This document shows positions 10,535 through 20,996 of a DNA stretch of 49,074 bases, in pieces. The stretch lies in contig NW_003205879.1 of NCBI RefSeq assembly GCF_000006405.1, forward strand, positions 1,825 through 50,898, written 5' to 3'. The notes below the pieces were generated by a model. That model ran no database searches and was not told where the DNA came from. It saw nothing but the letters and a program-made list of their open reading frames with translations. The position numbers and the translations under genes were made by a program. Position 1 is the stretch's first letter. Each line of letters begins with the position of its first letter. Origin of the DNA: Perkinsus marinus ATCC 50983. Its lineage: Eukaryota > Perkinsozoa > Perkinsida > Perkinsidae.

Positions 10535-10920
10535 TCATTCGTCTATGATGAAAAACTCCAAAAGTACTTCCGCAATATGACAGACTCGAATCATCAAAGG
10601 AAAAAATTTACGGGGAAAGTATCCAAAAATGAGAGAAGTGCAGTCAACACGTGAGCGATGTGAAGTGACCCCCTCCGACCTACAGGTAGTTTCTAATGAA
10701 GGCCTCCCAAGAGCCGTCCCATCGTTCCTCATAGACCACCCGTAAGGCTTGTACACAACACAATAGCGATGTTCCCAAGTATTGAATACCACTCGAGGAA
10801 GCAGTGATGTGTGCTTTGGTAACCGAACAGGACGCGACAGCTGCCATCGACCAAGTGAAGACAACATTCCAACTTGCAACATATGGTAGAGTACTCTCGC
10901 GACTGTGGTCCTCAGTTTTT
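10535..10920 (-). CDS. Possible RluA-type pseudouridine synthase fragment (weak)
   Basis: In the minus frame, RVVFNTWEHRYCVVYKPYGW resembles the start of the RluA catalytic domain, in which a strand is followed by KPxGW. Downstream in the same frame LIFGYFPRKFFPLMIR is protein-like. The alternative frame across 10740-10681 also reads like protein (VYEERWDGSWEAFIRNYL), so an intron or frameshift may lie inside. The catalytic HRLD-type motif of the family was not found, so activity cannot be claimed. Confidence 0.25.
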
Positions 10921-11044
10921 ACCAAAAACCATAAAAGCTACTAGTATCAAACACAAAGAAGCGAATCGTGCAGCTGATAGTATAAGCAGTCTTTGATCAA
11001 CACAACCAGCGTTAAGCAGCAGCAATTTGTAATGAGAAGTTTAC

Positions 11045-11262
11045 AGTGTGGGGGGAAATATGTACATGGTCAACTACACGTCGGTAACGGAAAAGTTTTC
11101 GGGAAATTTCTGGGAAATTTTCGGGAAATTAGTGGGGAAATTTTCGGGAAATTCCTGTTGATATCTGAATGAGACTTTCTGTGCACTTCTACCTCGAAAA
11201 AATTCGTATGTAATTAGTGAGGAAACTTCTTAGCTAGGGAAAGCAAGCATTTACTCCAACAA
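11045..11262 (-). mobile_element. Family B element, expanded copy
   Basis: Contains the family blocks CTTCTACC, AATTAGTGAGGAAACTTC and AGGGAAAGCAAGCATTTACT, plus a local expansion of GGGAAATTTTCGGGAAATT units. Located just left of the 57-bp minisatellite. Confidence 0.55.
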
Positions 11263-11269
11263 TTCAAGG

Positions 11270-11830
11270 GCCGCTATGCCACTACCCCAAGATATGCCTT
11301 AGCACAATCAATTTCTCTACCTGGGGCGGCTATGCCACTGCCCCCAAGATATGCCTTAGCACAATCAATTTCATTACCTGGGGCGGCTATGCCACTGCCC
11401 CCAAGATATGCCTTAGCACAATCAATTTCTCTACCTGGGGCGGCTATGCCACTGCCCCCAAGATATGCCTTAGCACAATCAATTTCTCCGACTGGGGCGG
11501 CTATGCCACTGCCCCCAAGATATGCATTAGTACGATCAATTTCTCCGACTGGGGCGGCTATGCCACTGCCCCAAGATATGCCTTAGTACAATCAATTTCT
11601 CTACCTGGGGCGCCAATGCCACTGCCCCCAAGATATGCCTTAGTACAATCAATTTCTCTACCTGGGGCGGCTATGCCACTGCCCCCAAGATATGCCTTAG
11701 TACGATCAATTTCTCCGACTGGGGCGGCTATGCCACTGCCCCAAGATATGCCTTAGTACAATTAATTTCTCTACTTGAGGCGGCTATGCCACTGCCCCCA
11801 AGATATGCCTTAGTACAATCAATTTTCCCA
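11270..11830. repeat. 57-bp minisatellite (about 10 units)
   Basis: Units of the form GGGGCGGCTATGCCACTGCC, CCCAAGATATGCCTTAGCAC, AATCAATTTCTCTACCT. The same unit in inverted orientation precedes both aldose 1-epimerase copies (about 32805-33000 and 34930-35195). One decayed unit lies near 48765-48810. The period of 57 keeps frames open, but no gene is indicated. Confidence 0.93.
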
Positions 11831-12418
11831 CCACGACCGCAGTAACTCCAATTCTACTGAGTTGTCGATTCAATTCCACTGTTAGTAAGGCCGATTCCAT
11901 TCGAGGGGCAGATATGCCATACCTCGACTACAACGCGCGTATCCTTTTAGAAGAGAAAACTCTGGCGGTTATTCAGCAGCAGGAATCTACTCCTAGGAAA
12001 AGAAACCAGTCCTGAGATAACAGCACCAGGATTACAGTAAGTACCATGCTATTCCGTAGCTGGTTACAGCAGCACTCGGCTCAATCCTGATGAGGGATTC
12101 CCACACACTGGCAAACACAAAGCAAGGATGAGGTGGTAATCCTACCGCTGGGCAACTTAGAAACCGATGGGTGGAACGAATGAGTACAGGGAAAGTAACA
12201 GAATGATGGACTAAGAGAAAGAAGGTGTCGGGCTTCTCCCAACATAGAGCGTTACCCAATGGGTTATTAATGTGCCCAAATATGCGAGACGGGCCAAGGA
12301 GAATGACGAAAATGGTCCTGATAAGCGCGGTAGTCGGGAACATCTCATTTAAACGTTGGGAGTGTTGTACAGTGTACAGTGTGCACAAACAATGCACACA
12401 ACAACTAGTTGGAGGCTT

Positions 12419-12952
12419 CTACGCAACAAGAGTCTTCCTTCCTTTTATCGCTCTAACAATACGTTCAGCGTTGTCAACCATTGGACGTCTGCACAAAGGA
12501 CAGCAGACCGATTTGACTACTTCAGTGAGGCTGTCGGAATGTTTGGAGAGCAAAGGGATCGAACCCGAGATGCACGCTCGGACACAAGAACGATGATACA
12601 TGTGACCACAAGGAAGCTCCGCTAAAGTTTCTCCTTTCTCCCAGCGTTCTAGACATACAGCACAGTCGTCCACATAGGGCGCGAACACCTCTTTTGTGGA
12701 CTTCTTGTAGATTATATCAGCCACCTTACTGCACTCGTTGGCAGTGAGCACAACTGAAAAGTGGAGAGACCTTAATACCGTCCATGCAGCGAATAATACA
12801 GGAACAGCAACCTGAGTTTAAGTAAGCATGAAGACACGACCAAAGCTGAATGCTCACCAGGAAGATGAATAAAGCCAATAAAGTGTATTGCAACCATGGA
12901 GAGAGACCTAAGGCTTCGGCAGTCATCCATGCGACCAACAGGAGTGATACAC
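12419..12952 (-). CDS. Membrane-anchored RING-H2 finger protein (5' end unresolved)
   Basis: Likely E3 ubiquitin ligase. Exons as I read them: 12952-about 12800, 12753-12576, 12530-12419. The first encodes one or two hydrophobic segments (VSLLLVAW; QYTLLALFIFLVSIQLW). The second carries CAVCLERW and ELPCGHMYHRSC, and the third CCPLCRRP, making C-x2-C, C-x-H-x2-H-x2-C and C-x2-C. Removing the 45-nt intron 12531-12575 brings the spacing between the last zinc ligands to 12 residues, normal for RING-H2; read through, it would be about 27. The intron before the RING exon is 46 nt (12799-12754) or 58 nt depending on the donor. Further minus-strand frames at 13484-12960 may be upstream exons, but phases were not resolved. 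Substrate unknown. Confidence 0.7.
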
Positions 12953-14736
12953 CTGATCGAACCCAACAAGATTACTACTGAGGAATCGAACGCTACGTTA
13001 TGTACTGACGCTATCATATTACAAAGCAAAATTAGAGATAAAGTGTAGGGTATTGATGATTGACGAATACCCCTTCCACACCCTAGTATTACCAATAACC
13101 CATGCCAGCCGCTTGACGAGGTCGAGCCAATTAACGATGGGGGTACAATATCGCATGAGGAGAAGACGGTAACTAGGCTGGTATGAGCAAGATTTCAACA
13201 AGGACTAACCCAGAACGGGACACGCAGCATGGAAACTGATTTCCACATCACATGACGGTTCACCGAGCATCTTTTTAGCAATCAGATTGTGGACGCACGG
13301 AGTCTTCAGAAGGCAACAACTCCATCGTTATGACTGTGTACAGGTTGACCATAGCGAGGGCCCTCCATCGTTTGAGGGCGGCCAATACTGTGCACACATT
13401 AAAGGGAACAGGACTGTCAACTGAGGGCTGCCTTGTGGTAGACATAGAGCTAGGGCAATCAATAGAGGAGGCTCGCCAACTCACTTGAGACGCGAGAACA
13501 GAAGGAGACTAGGGATCTATTAAGCAATGTCCGTGCGAATGCAACTTGTTTCACCACGTTGAGCCTTGTCCCGAGACTCGCCATTGACACGTCGTTGAGA
13601 CCGAATTATAGACGTCTGTCACAGAATTGAGAATACGAGACATTCATCAACCTCGAGCAATAACGGACAACCAGAGCCCGTAAAGATGCAGGTAGGACTA
13701 GGGAGAGAAGTACTTGCATACTACTGTAGTACTACAACATATTTCGACGCATCGTGGTATTACGATAATGTGTGGAAATATGTTGACAGTCGTATGTTCG
13801 TATGCAAATATGTTAGCCTTACCGGTGATCGCGAATACGATCAACAAGTGCCGTCTACTAAAGGCAACAGGAAGAACATGTGATCCGTTCAAGAGATGGC
13901 ACAATTCAACAGTAGATTAAATACATAGTGCCGTATAATACAGCCTCGTAAAGACCTACTCGAGTGCTACCTTCAACGTGAGGCGTTACATCAGGTAGAG
14001 ATATCCAATCGACTTTATTAAGCGCTGCCGCACTTACAGAAAAAAGGGGAGATTTATGCGGTCGAGCCAATCCTCGGGGATCAGACTAATGAAATGGATG
14101 TATGAGTGATGACAATCCCGACCCTAGTTTCGATGTGACCAGTTCACCGTGGTCGGGCAAAGGTAAGAAAAGTCATGGCAAAAAATTGGCGTTAAAAAAT
14201 TAGTGAATGCTCGCTTCGCTCCGCCCTCGTGCACGCATGCGCATGTTGCGGTGTCTCCAGCGTCAGACTTGAGCGGGGCGTATGAGTTTGTTTTCTACCC
14301 TTTCACTCGCCCCTTTATCACCTCTGCCTCATACCTGCTTTGCTCGATACTAACTCGGTGTGATGAAAATAAAAAGTGAGATTCCGTCATTACTCGAAAC
14401 TAACGTGTTGGCTTGTCAGCATTTGGAATTCTGTGCTGACTCTATCTCTTCTACCATGCCATTGATGCGATACATACCTCGGGTCAATCATTACAGTCCT
14501 TGCCGTTTCATGCTTGATAACTTGATGGAGCTCTCTTTAAAAAGACTATTGAAATAGGTCAGATTCCAATGAAATTGAACTCGTGATGGAAGTAATGTTT
14601 AAGTAAGTTCTCAAACAGCCAGCCATAATACACAATGATTCATCGTTATTAGAAGATGCTGAGAATTTGATAACTCCTTGTATTTGAACTCTGGGTACCT
14701 GTCTTCGTTCAGCGGTTGGTTTCATCTCGGGGGGTC
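12953..14736. other. Region without a resolved gene
   Basis: Minus-strand frames at 13484-13275 and 13201-13019 are moderately protein-like and may be 5' exons of the RING-H2 gene. 13690-13920 has overlapping short frames on both strands and AAATATGTT-type short repeats. 13921-14736 shows nothing I can support beyond a pyrimidine-AG site (TTCGTTCAG) at 14704-14712, just ahead of the next gene. Confidence 0.4.
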
Positions 14737-15663
14737 ATGCCGGTTGCGCCGATCTATCCCGTCTTCGTCGATGGTCCTGTGGTGACGACCGAGCCCTTGC
14801 CGCCTCTCGAGGGTGGTAGCAAGCACTTCTCGACAGAGTGTGCGGTCCACAACTTCCGCCCTACCAATTTGCTCGGTGAAACGTACCGTAACTATGAGAA
14901 TTCATCAAGACAGAAAACAGTAGAACTTAATTACAAGAAACAACACGAAAACATGACGGTTGACACAGTCCGTAGACTGCACAAAAAGTGGCTCGGATTT
15001 GATCACGGTCAGTACACCATCATGGAGATCCTACACGAGTTAGATCACCTCGTGGACGACAGCGATCCCGACGTGAGCATACCCAATTCTGTGCATGCTT
15101 TCATGACCGCTGAGGCCATCAGGAAAGTGCACCCAGACAAGGACTGGCTTTGGCTCACGGGCTTCTTACATGACCTTGGTAAAGTGATGTCGTGCTGGGG
15201 TGAAGAGCAGTGGTGTGTCGTTGGTGACACCTTCCCAGTTGGTTGCGAGTTCAGCAAGGACATAGTGTTCTCTCATCAGTTCGAAGGGAACCCGGACTCA
15301 AGGCACGCACTATATTCCACCAAGTATGGTATGTACGAACCTCAGTGTGGGCTCGACAACCTCCTTATGGGCTTTGGTCATGATGAGTATCTCTACCAAG
15401 TGCTGACCAACCATCCAACCTGTACTCTTCCCCCTGAGGGTCTCTGGTGCGTCCGCTACCACAGTTTCTACCCCTGGCACGACAAAGGTGCCTACAGCCA
15501 CTTAATGGCTCCTGAGGATTCTGCTAAGGTCGATATTGTCAAAGAGTTCAATAAGTTCGACTTGTACTCGAAGGGAGACGACTTGCCTGAGGTGGCTCAG
15601 CTCGAACCCCTGTACCTGGCCCTAGCCGAGAAGTACGGTCTTGGCGGCAAGATTCGTTGGTAG
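14737..15663 (+). CDS. MIOX: Myo-inositol oxygenase
   Basis: Non-haem di-iron enzyme that oxidises myo-inositol with O2 to D-glucuronate, in the cytosol. A single exon of 308 residues; animal enzymes are about 285. The ATG at 14737 is the first in frame; the frame is open 21 nt further up but has no ATG, and a pyrimidine-AG acceptor ends at 14712, suited to cis- or trans-splicing. All six iron ligands known from the mammalian enzyme are present: H120 (NSVHAF), H145 and D146 (LHDLGK), H215 (GHDEYLYQ), H242 (RYHSFYPWH), D275 (EFNKFDLY). Also conserved are DESDPDV-like DDSDPDVSIPNS, HPDKDW and VVGDTFPVGC, and the C-terminal Trp. Complete and probably active. Absence of introns contrasts with the ferlin and DRC4 genes. 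Confidence 0.97.
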   Translation: MPVAPIYPVFVDGPVVTTEPLPPLEGGSKHFSTECAVHNFRPTNLLGETYRNYENSSRQKTVELNYKKQHENMTVDTVRRLHKKWLGFDHGQYTIMEILHELDHLVDDSDPDVSIPNSVHAFMTAEAIRKVHPDKDWLWLTGFLHDLGKVMSCWGEEQWCVVGDTFPVGCEFSKDIVFSHQFEGNPDSRHALYSTKYGMYEPQCGLDNLLMGFGHDEYLYQVLTNHPTCTLPPEGLWCVRYHSFYPWHDKGAYSHLMAPEDSAKVDIVKEFNKFDLYSKGDDLPEVAQLEPLYLALAEKYGLGGKIRW

Positions 15664-17741
15664 CGTTGGATTCATCCGTTCACGACGAGATCGTTCTCGT
15701 CATTTCTGTGAGGATGAGTTCATGTCGTTGATTTTTTACATTGTGACTGTGTACTTTCATGTTGCTTGCTTTTCGTTTTCATATCCGAGTTCGGTGCCTC
15801 TCGGACGGAGAGTCTCCAAGTGTTGCGACCGCGTTTAGTGGCACGCACAAACGGTGGCTCTCCAGGAACGTGCTTGGAGTCACTTTACCCCTGAGCTGTA
15901 GGTTTGCTGTCCTACACTATCCCGACCGTCATTGCTTTGATACTGTGGAATCTGTTGCGTTACGCCGAGTACTGTTCGCCTCATAATCTCGTTATAGTGG
16001 CTGGCTCTTCTCGCATAATATCAATTCCGATTGGACGAATCTTTAGACGATTCCCCTTGCCACTGACATTGGGCTTCCTTGGTCATTGAAGCTATGAGTC
16101 TCTTGACTTATACAATAGCGCCATACTGGGGAGAAGAAACGATCCCGATAAGGTCCAGCGAACGGGAGAATTCGAGTCAGGAAAGGAGGGTCCTACCCTC
16201 GCATGGGGTGTACTATACATGTGGTACTTGAAGAACGCGAAGCGCCGTACATTAGTGATTGAGATAACACTACACTGGATACAGTTGAATGCCTTCCAAG
16301 GCCTGCTCATACTTAGCCGACGAAGGCTATCTTCATCATAAGCTCAGCTGCGGGAATCCTTAAGCCTAGAGAGATGCCTTGTATTCTACGGGGGATTGGG
16401 ACAGCGACAATGATGCAGCAGCATCTTACATGTAGCAAGTTGCATAAAGCAATATCTCAAGGGTCGCAACAGATAGACTGCACTGTGTGAGTCAATCAAC
16501 AGAAACTAAAGACGGAGCTAAGAAATCGAATTCCTCACCGCCTCCAAATAGAAGCAGCAAGTCGAAAAACAATAACTCGACTCCAAACAACTACACGCGT
16601 TCATCATGGCATCGAACAGTAAACCCACTGATTAAGTGTTCTAGTACTCAACGCAACATTAGTACTGCTCAGTGAACAGTGTTCACGCTCCTCCACAGTC
16701 ATCTCCACCGATGAAACTGTGCACATGATCTTTCTCATCACTACAACAATAGGTATTTAGTGGCAGCACTTCGACTAGCTGTCTATGCGCACGAGGCACC
16801 TCAGTGAGCTCTCGGTACGCAGTATCAATTCTAACAGAAGACCTGCTGCCGGCTAGGCACTCTAACAGGTCGAGAATAAGTCGGCTGAGCGACGAACAAC
16901 AGCAGCAATTAGAGCAGGGCAGTACTCTGGCAGCAGTAAATACACAGACTACAATACGGGAGATCCAACGGAACTCTAGTTGCTACTGCATGAAGAGAAT
17001 CAAAAAGTCTATTACATCATCTATGAAATGGAGGCCATTGAAATTCACATAAGCCGCACTTAGAAAATGAAAGTATTGATGTTACATCACAGAATTACGC
17101 GAACCATCACCGTGAAAGGAAACCGCGACCAAGGAAGCCGCGGAATTATAACACCGGCTGTGAGACTGCGCCTGGACGACAGCAGCTCATAGTAACCCAT
17201 GCTTTGGTGATGAAATGTGTTGGCTTGGTCATTGATCAGTAAGTCGGGTGCGCCCTCCGACTCGGAACTTGAGACGCCTCGTGGATCAAAGCGAGGACTT
17301 CCGAATGACCTGAACATGATATCGCTCCCAAAAACCTAGAAAAGATAGAATACCTGGTTCTTTGGAAAGTCTTTGACTCCTCTTCGTTGCCCTCATCGAA
17401 GTAACCATAGACTCGATGTCTCTAACGCGGACGGCTGCCACAGGAACTACGTAAGTCCCCAGCAATGCAGTAACCATGGATGTGCGTAGAGCAGAACGCA
17501 ACGAGGGCATAGGAAAGCGAAGGAGCGATAACGCAAGTCTGTTAAGTGTAAGTCTCCACGGCGAGATGTGGATGAGGGATCACATATAAACCCCACGCTA
17601 TGATTCTTATGGGCTTCTAGATGCTGGCATGAAACGGTTCACAGTGAGTAGCTCCCTACCGTTTCACATTCTATCAGTATCCTGGCGGGCGCGTGCGCAC
17701 CTAAGGGAAGAAGGCTGCTAATTCATAAACCCTCTATCGTT
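15664..17741. other. Mostly unresolved stretch between myo-inositol oxygenase and the first gap
   Basis: Holds the 173-bp dispersed repeat (16258-16430). Plus-strand frames at 16487-16675 (Ser/Asn/Lys-rich) and 16804-17052 (contains SRISRLSDEQQQQLEQ) and minus-strand frames at 17510-17350 (ATG at 17510) and 17310-17140 (contains NDQANTFHHQSMGYYE) look partly coding. A 44-nt GT-AG interval separates the last two but gives the wrong phase. No domain recognised; none annotated as a gene. Confidence 0.3.
16258..16430. repeat. 173-bp dispersed repeat, copy 2
   Basis: Partner of 7634-7806 in the same orientation and of equal length. Similarity stops abruptly at both ends. Confidence 0.9.
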
Positions 17742-18282
17742 GCTACCGTTCAACAGTTCCTTGAGGCAATATGGTAGATGAAATGTTAAGCGATCGTGAG
17801 CCTGAGCCATGACGCGCTGTTTCGTGAGCCATGTTGCCAAAGTTTGATGCAGTTGTGGCATGAATTAAGAGTGAATCCCTACACGGAACTNNNNNNNNNN
17901 NNNNNNNNNNNNNNNNNNNNNNNNNNNNNNNNNNNNNNNNNNNNNNNNNNNNNNNNNNNNNNNNNNNNNNNNNNNNNNNNNNNNNNNNNNTTTTCTTTTC
18001 GGAGAATCATCACTGAATGTTACGCTTACCGTGAGTCCCGCGTTCACCACCACTAACGCCACTCTTCCTCTTGACCCCTCTAGCGGGCGGGGTCACGGCA
18101 TTAGCCAGCCCTTGAGGATAGGTTCCTTGCTGAGTGGCGAGCTCAGAGATCACAGCATGATCGATGGGCCCCACAGAGTCATCCACGATGATTTGATGAT
18201 CAGCCATGTGGAGGAATCTCAAGTCGTTAAGCCAGAATGCGATCAACGAGTGCACAAGATTCACTTGCGTATCGATTGTCAT
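17742..18282 (-). CDS. Hypothetical protein interrupted by an assembly gap
   Basis: ATG at 18282 opens a clean frame of about 80 residues (contains LVHSLIAFWLNDLRFLHM, DDSVGPIDHAVISEL and a basic PPARGVKRKSG, possibly a nuclear signal) that reaches a GTGAACGC donor-like site before the N run 17891-17990. Beyond the gap, 17890-17742 carries an open minus frame (NFGNMAHETARHGSGS) to a TAG. Whether the two join cannot be told because the gap length is nominal. No domain recognised. Confidence 0.4.
17891..17990. other. Assembly gap (100 N)
   Basis: Run of exactly 100 N, a conventional placeholder; true length unknown. Confidence 1.
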
Positions 18283-18690
18283 GGCGAGCGAGATTAATTC
18301 TCAGTAGAAAAGCGCTCACCGGGGATCGAACCAGGGATCTAAACTTCAGGGGTGGGCATGCGTGCAAAAAACTTGTGCCAACGCTATGTCTTCGATCGAT
18401 AACTCTGCAGGCACTTCCCAACCATTCACACGATTACTGCTATTATGAAAGTGATGTTAATGTCGTATTTCGACTCAATGATAGGCCTGACTCGCCATTG
18501 GATCGGCGAGTGGTGACGAAAACCTGTAGCCAAACGTCTGATTCGAACAACTGGGAATGCTGATGATGGTATACTTATTCAATGATAGGACTGACCCTTA
18601 TTGGGGTTGAAGTCAACTTGTAGCCATTTGTCTGAAGCTCCATACTATTTCACATTACTCCTGCTAGCGGGTTGGAAAGCTTCTCCTCCT

Positions 18691-18790
18691 ATGTCGTTAA
18701 CCGATGCTGCCTTTAAGGAGGCCATCGCACGCGACTTCAAATTCGCACTCAGACGAATACCTTATCTCAACACCGTTACAAGAGGAAGGT
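18691..18790 (+). CDS. Possible first exon of a hypothetical gene
   Basis: ATG at 18691 opens MSLTDAAFKEAIARDFKFAL and continues to RRIPYLNTVTRGR, followed by a GGAAG/GTGAGAGT donor-like site at 18790. No following exon was found with confidence in 18800-19800, so this may be spurious. Confidence 0.25.
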
Positions 18791-19821
18791 GAGAGTAACA
18801 TTAGCATCCGAGTAGCCTCTCAGTTGAACATTTAGGAGCTCGAGGGAATTTGGTACCGATCCTGGCTGGGCTCCTAAAGACGGTTGCTTGCCGAGCAATC
18901 TAGGCAGCCTTGAGAGAAGCGAAAGCCGACTAATGAGGTCAGTGCATCTCGAAAGTAGCCGAGTCCATTTGTCTACGACTGCTGCCTCTTAGTTGGTACT
19001 ACCCCTCTAAGCATCGTTCGACAACGCGCGGTCAACCCGCAAACAGTAGCTGCTCGTACGCTCATGTAAACTACCGCGAGCCGCAGCGGACTCTTAGCAC
19101 TACGAAGTAGCGACTACGTTCCTAATGACCAGCACTAGGGGTTCATCAGGTCGCTACCTTCCTTGACACCCACATACGCTTCCCCTGACGACCATAGTGT
19201 CTCACAACGTGGCAACAGTAGCTTGATACGGCCCGCAGCCTCTACTGCTCACAGCTACGTACACTCTGGACTCGGCAGACCCAAACTTGCTGTTACTCTA
19301 TCGAACGGAAGGTGGTCGGTCTGGTGATCAGCCGTTGTTTTTATTGTCTCTTCTGTTAGACCTCATCGTACTAAACTCGATGACGACGGTATTTCTGTGA
19401 TTCGCTCGGTGACTTCATCGGGTATTGGTAGTTACCCCACAGGAATTTCGGAAGTCTTCCCGTAAGAACTCAACCCGGCACATTCTTGTTGGTTACTAGT
19501 CTTCTTTTCCTTAGACACCATTCGGCCAGCAATGTTGGATCCCTGTCTTCAGCGAAAGGCAGCAGCCGCTTGAATACGACCAATCGGCGCAACTAGCCGG
19601 CTTACTGAGAGTCTGCTAGAGATTCAACTCTGAACACTTACCATGTATGTAAATTACCAACTGTTGTTAACCCATACTCGTCGAGTTTAGTACGGTCAGT
19701 TGGACTCAACACTAAACCCTGCGCAACGCACGGCGAAAGAGACAGCTGCACACAGGTTGGGAGTTTGAATCCTGCCGCTCGACCGGAAGGTTATTTTATT
19801 GAGAACTAGAATTTATTTTTT
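18791..19821. other. No gene recognised
   Basis: Short frames only on both strands, no tandem array and no convincing tRNA. A T-arm-like string (GGGAGTTTGAATCCTGC) at about 19757-19773 lacks a matching acceptor stem. Confidence 0.5.
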
Positions 19822-20490
19822 TCAGTGAGAACTATCAGAGACTGACTCAGAAAGAGACCAGGGATGAGCATAGAACTCCACAACGGCAAAATACAACTCC
19901 CTATAGGTGGGCGTGTTCATGGTATCATCAACCTCAGACGGAAATTCCCTACCCAGTAAGCGCCCGGTCCCAGAGACGACGGCGGCTGTAGCGAGCCCAG
20001 GCCACTCCAGCACTCACGGCGGACACTAATTGGGCCATTCAGTGCTGCTGCATTGAAGTAACGTGACGAGATATTAGCGATATTAGCGTTGCTGCTCTTA
20101 TTCTTGGTGTTGTCGCTGTACATTGTGTCCCGCTGAGACTGTTGTGTTGACGGCTTCTGTTTCTTCCAGTGAATTCAACGTAATACTGTGACAACGCAAG
20201 TGCAGCTTCAAAAGCGAAACACATCGGACTGTACGAATACCATCGGTAGTGCCGTATTCTAGTCAAACAAAACTTCGCTCCGCTGCTACTGTCAGTTAGT
20301 ATTTTCAGCAAACGTCCATCTTCGTCACAAGACGGCACCGAGAGACGCTTAATTGCTCGCTCCCGATGATCGCCATTGGTGCCACTACAGTACACTCACT
20401 GCTGTTCCTCATCCATCCTTTTTTCAAAGAGGCGAATAGCACTCTGGACGCCCAGTTCGCCGTCATACTCAATCGGCGCAAGTGCCTGAG
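19822..20490 (-). CDS. Hypothetical spliced protein
   Basis: Three protein-like minus-strand pieces: about 20490-20404 (APIEYDGELGVQSAIRLFEK, then RMDEEQ), about 20395-20170 (FAFEAALALSQYYVEFTG) and 20013-19822 (GRLLGREFPSEVDDTMNTPT, TYRELYFAVVEFYAHPWS, ending in TGA). A GTGAGTGT donor-like site follows the first piece. The first two pieces are also in one frame interrupted only by a TGA, so either an unusually short 15-nt interval or a different splice is involved. Domain unknown. 20491-20996 shows no supported feature except the mini-palindrome at 20773-20787. Confidence 0.4.
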
Positions 20491-20996
20491 GCTGCCAAAT
20501 TGGACTGGCTTATATCTGATCTAACTTGAGTTTCAACACTTTGCCGTTTCTCTCGTGTCGGGAGTTCTCCTGTTTGACGACCCCAGATAGAGCTCGTAGC
20601 GACGTGCTCGTAGACCTCGCAGAGTGCCAATGGGATAGCGACGTTATGAATTATTACTCACTCCGTCTACTTCGAAATTGGTCTGACTCGCCGTGAACAC
20701 AATAGATGCTACTTTTACGTACACTGTAACGCGTGCACAGGGAGACAAGGAATGCTACTCAAGCTGAGAATACTATCAGCCTGATAGCGATGGATATGCC
20801 TTCAGACGCTAGTAAGGGTAGTAGTAGTAATATTAGAATAAGGAAGAGGTTGAACATAGGAAGGGGTTAAACATACAAGTCAGTCGAGTTTGTTGGTATT
20901 CAGGGCGTTCCTGAAGAAGGCTGATGTCGACTGAAGAGCCTTCTGCGAGTCAGCACGCTTGGGAGCAGTCACCTGACGATGACCATGATCAAATCG

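Noticed and set aside
11332-11586. 84-residue Pro/Ala/Leu repeat protein
   Set aside because: Translation of the 57-bp minisatellite; the period is a multiple of three.
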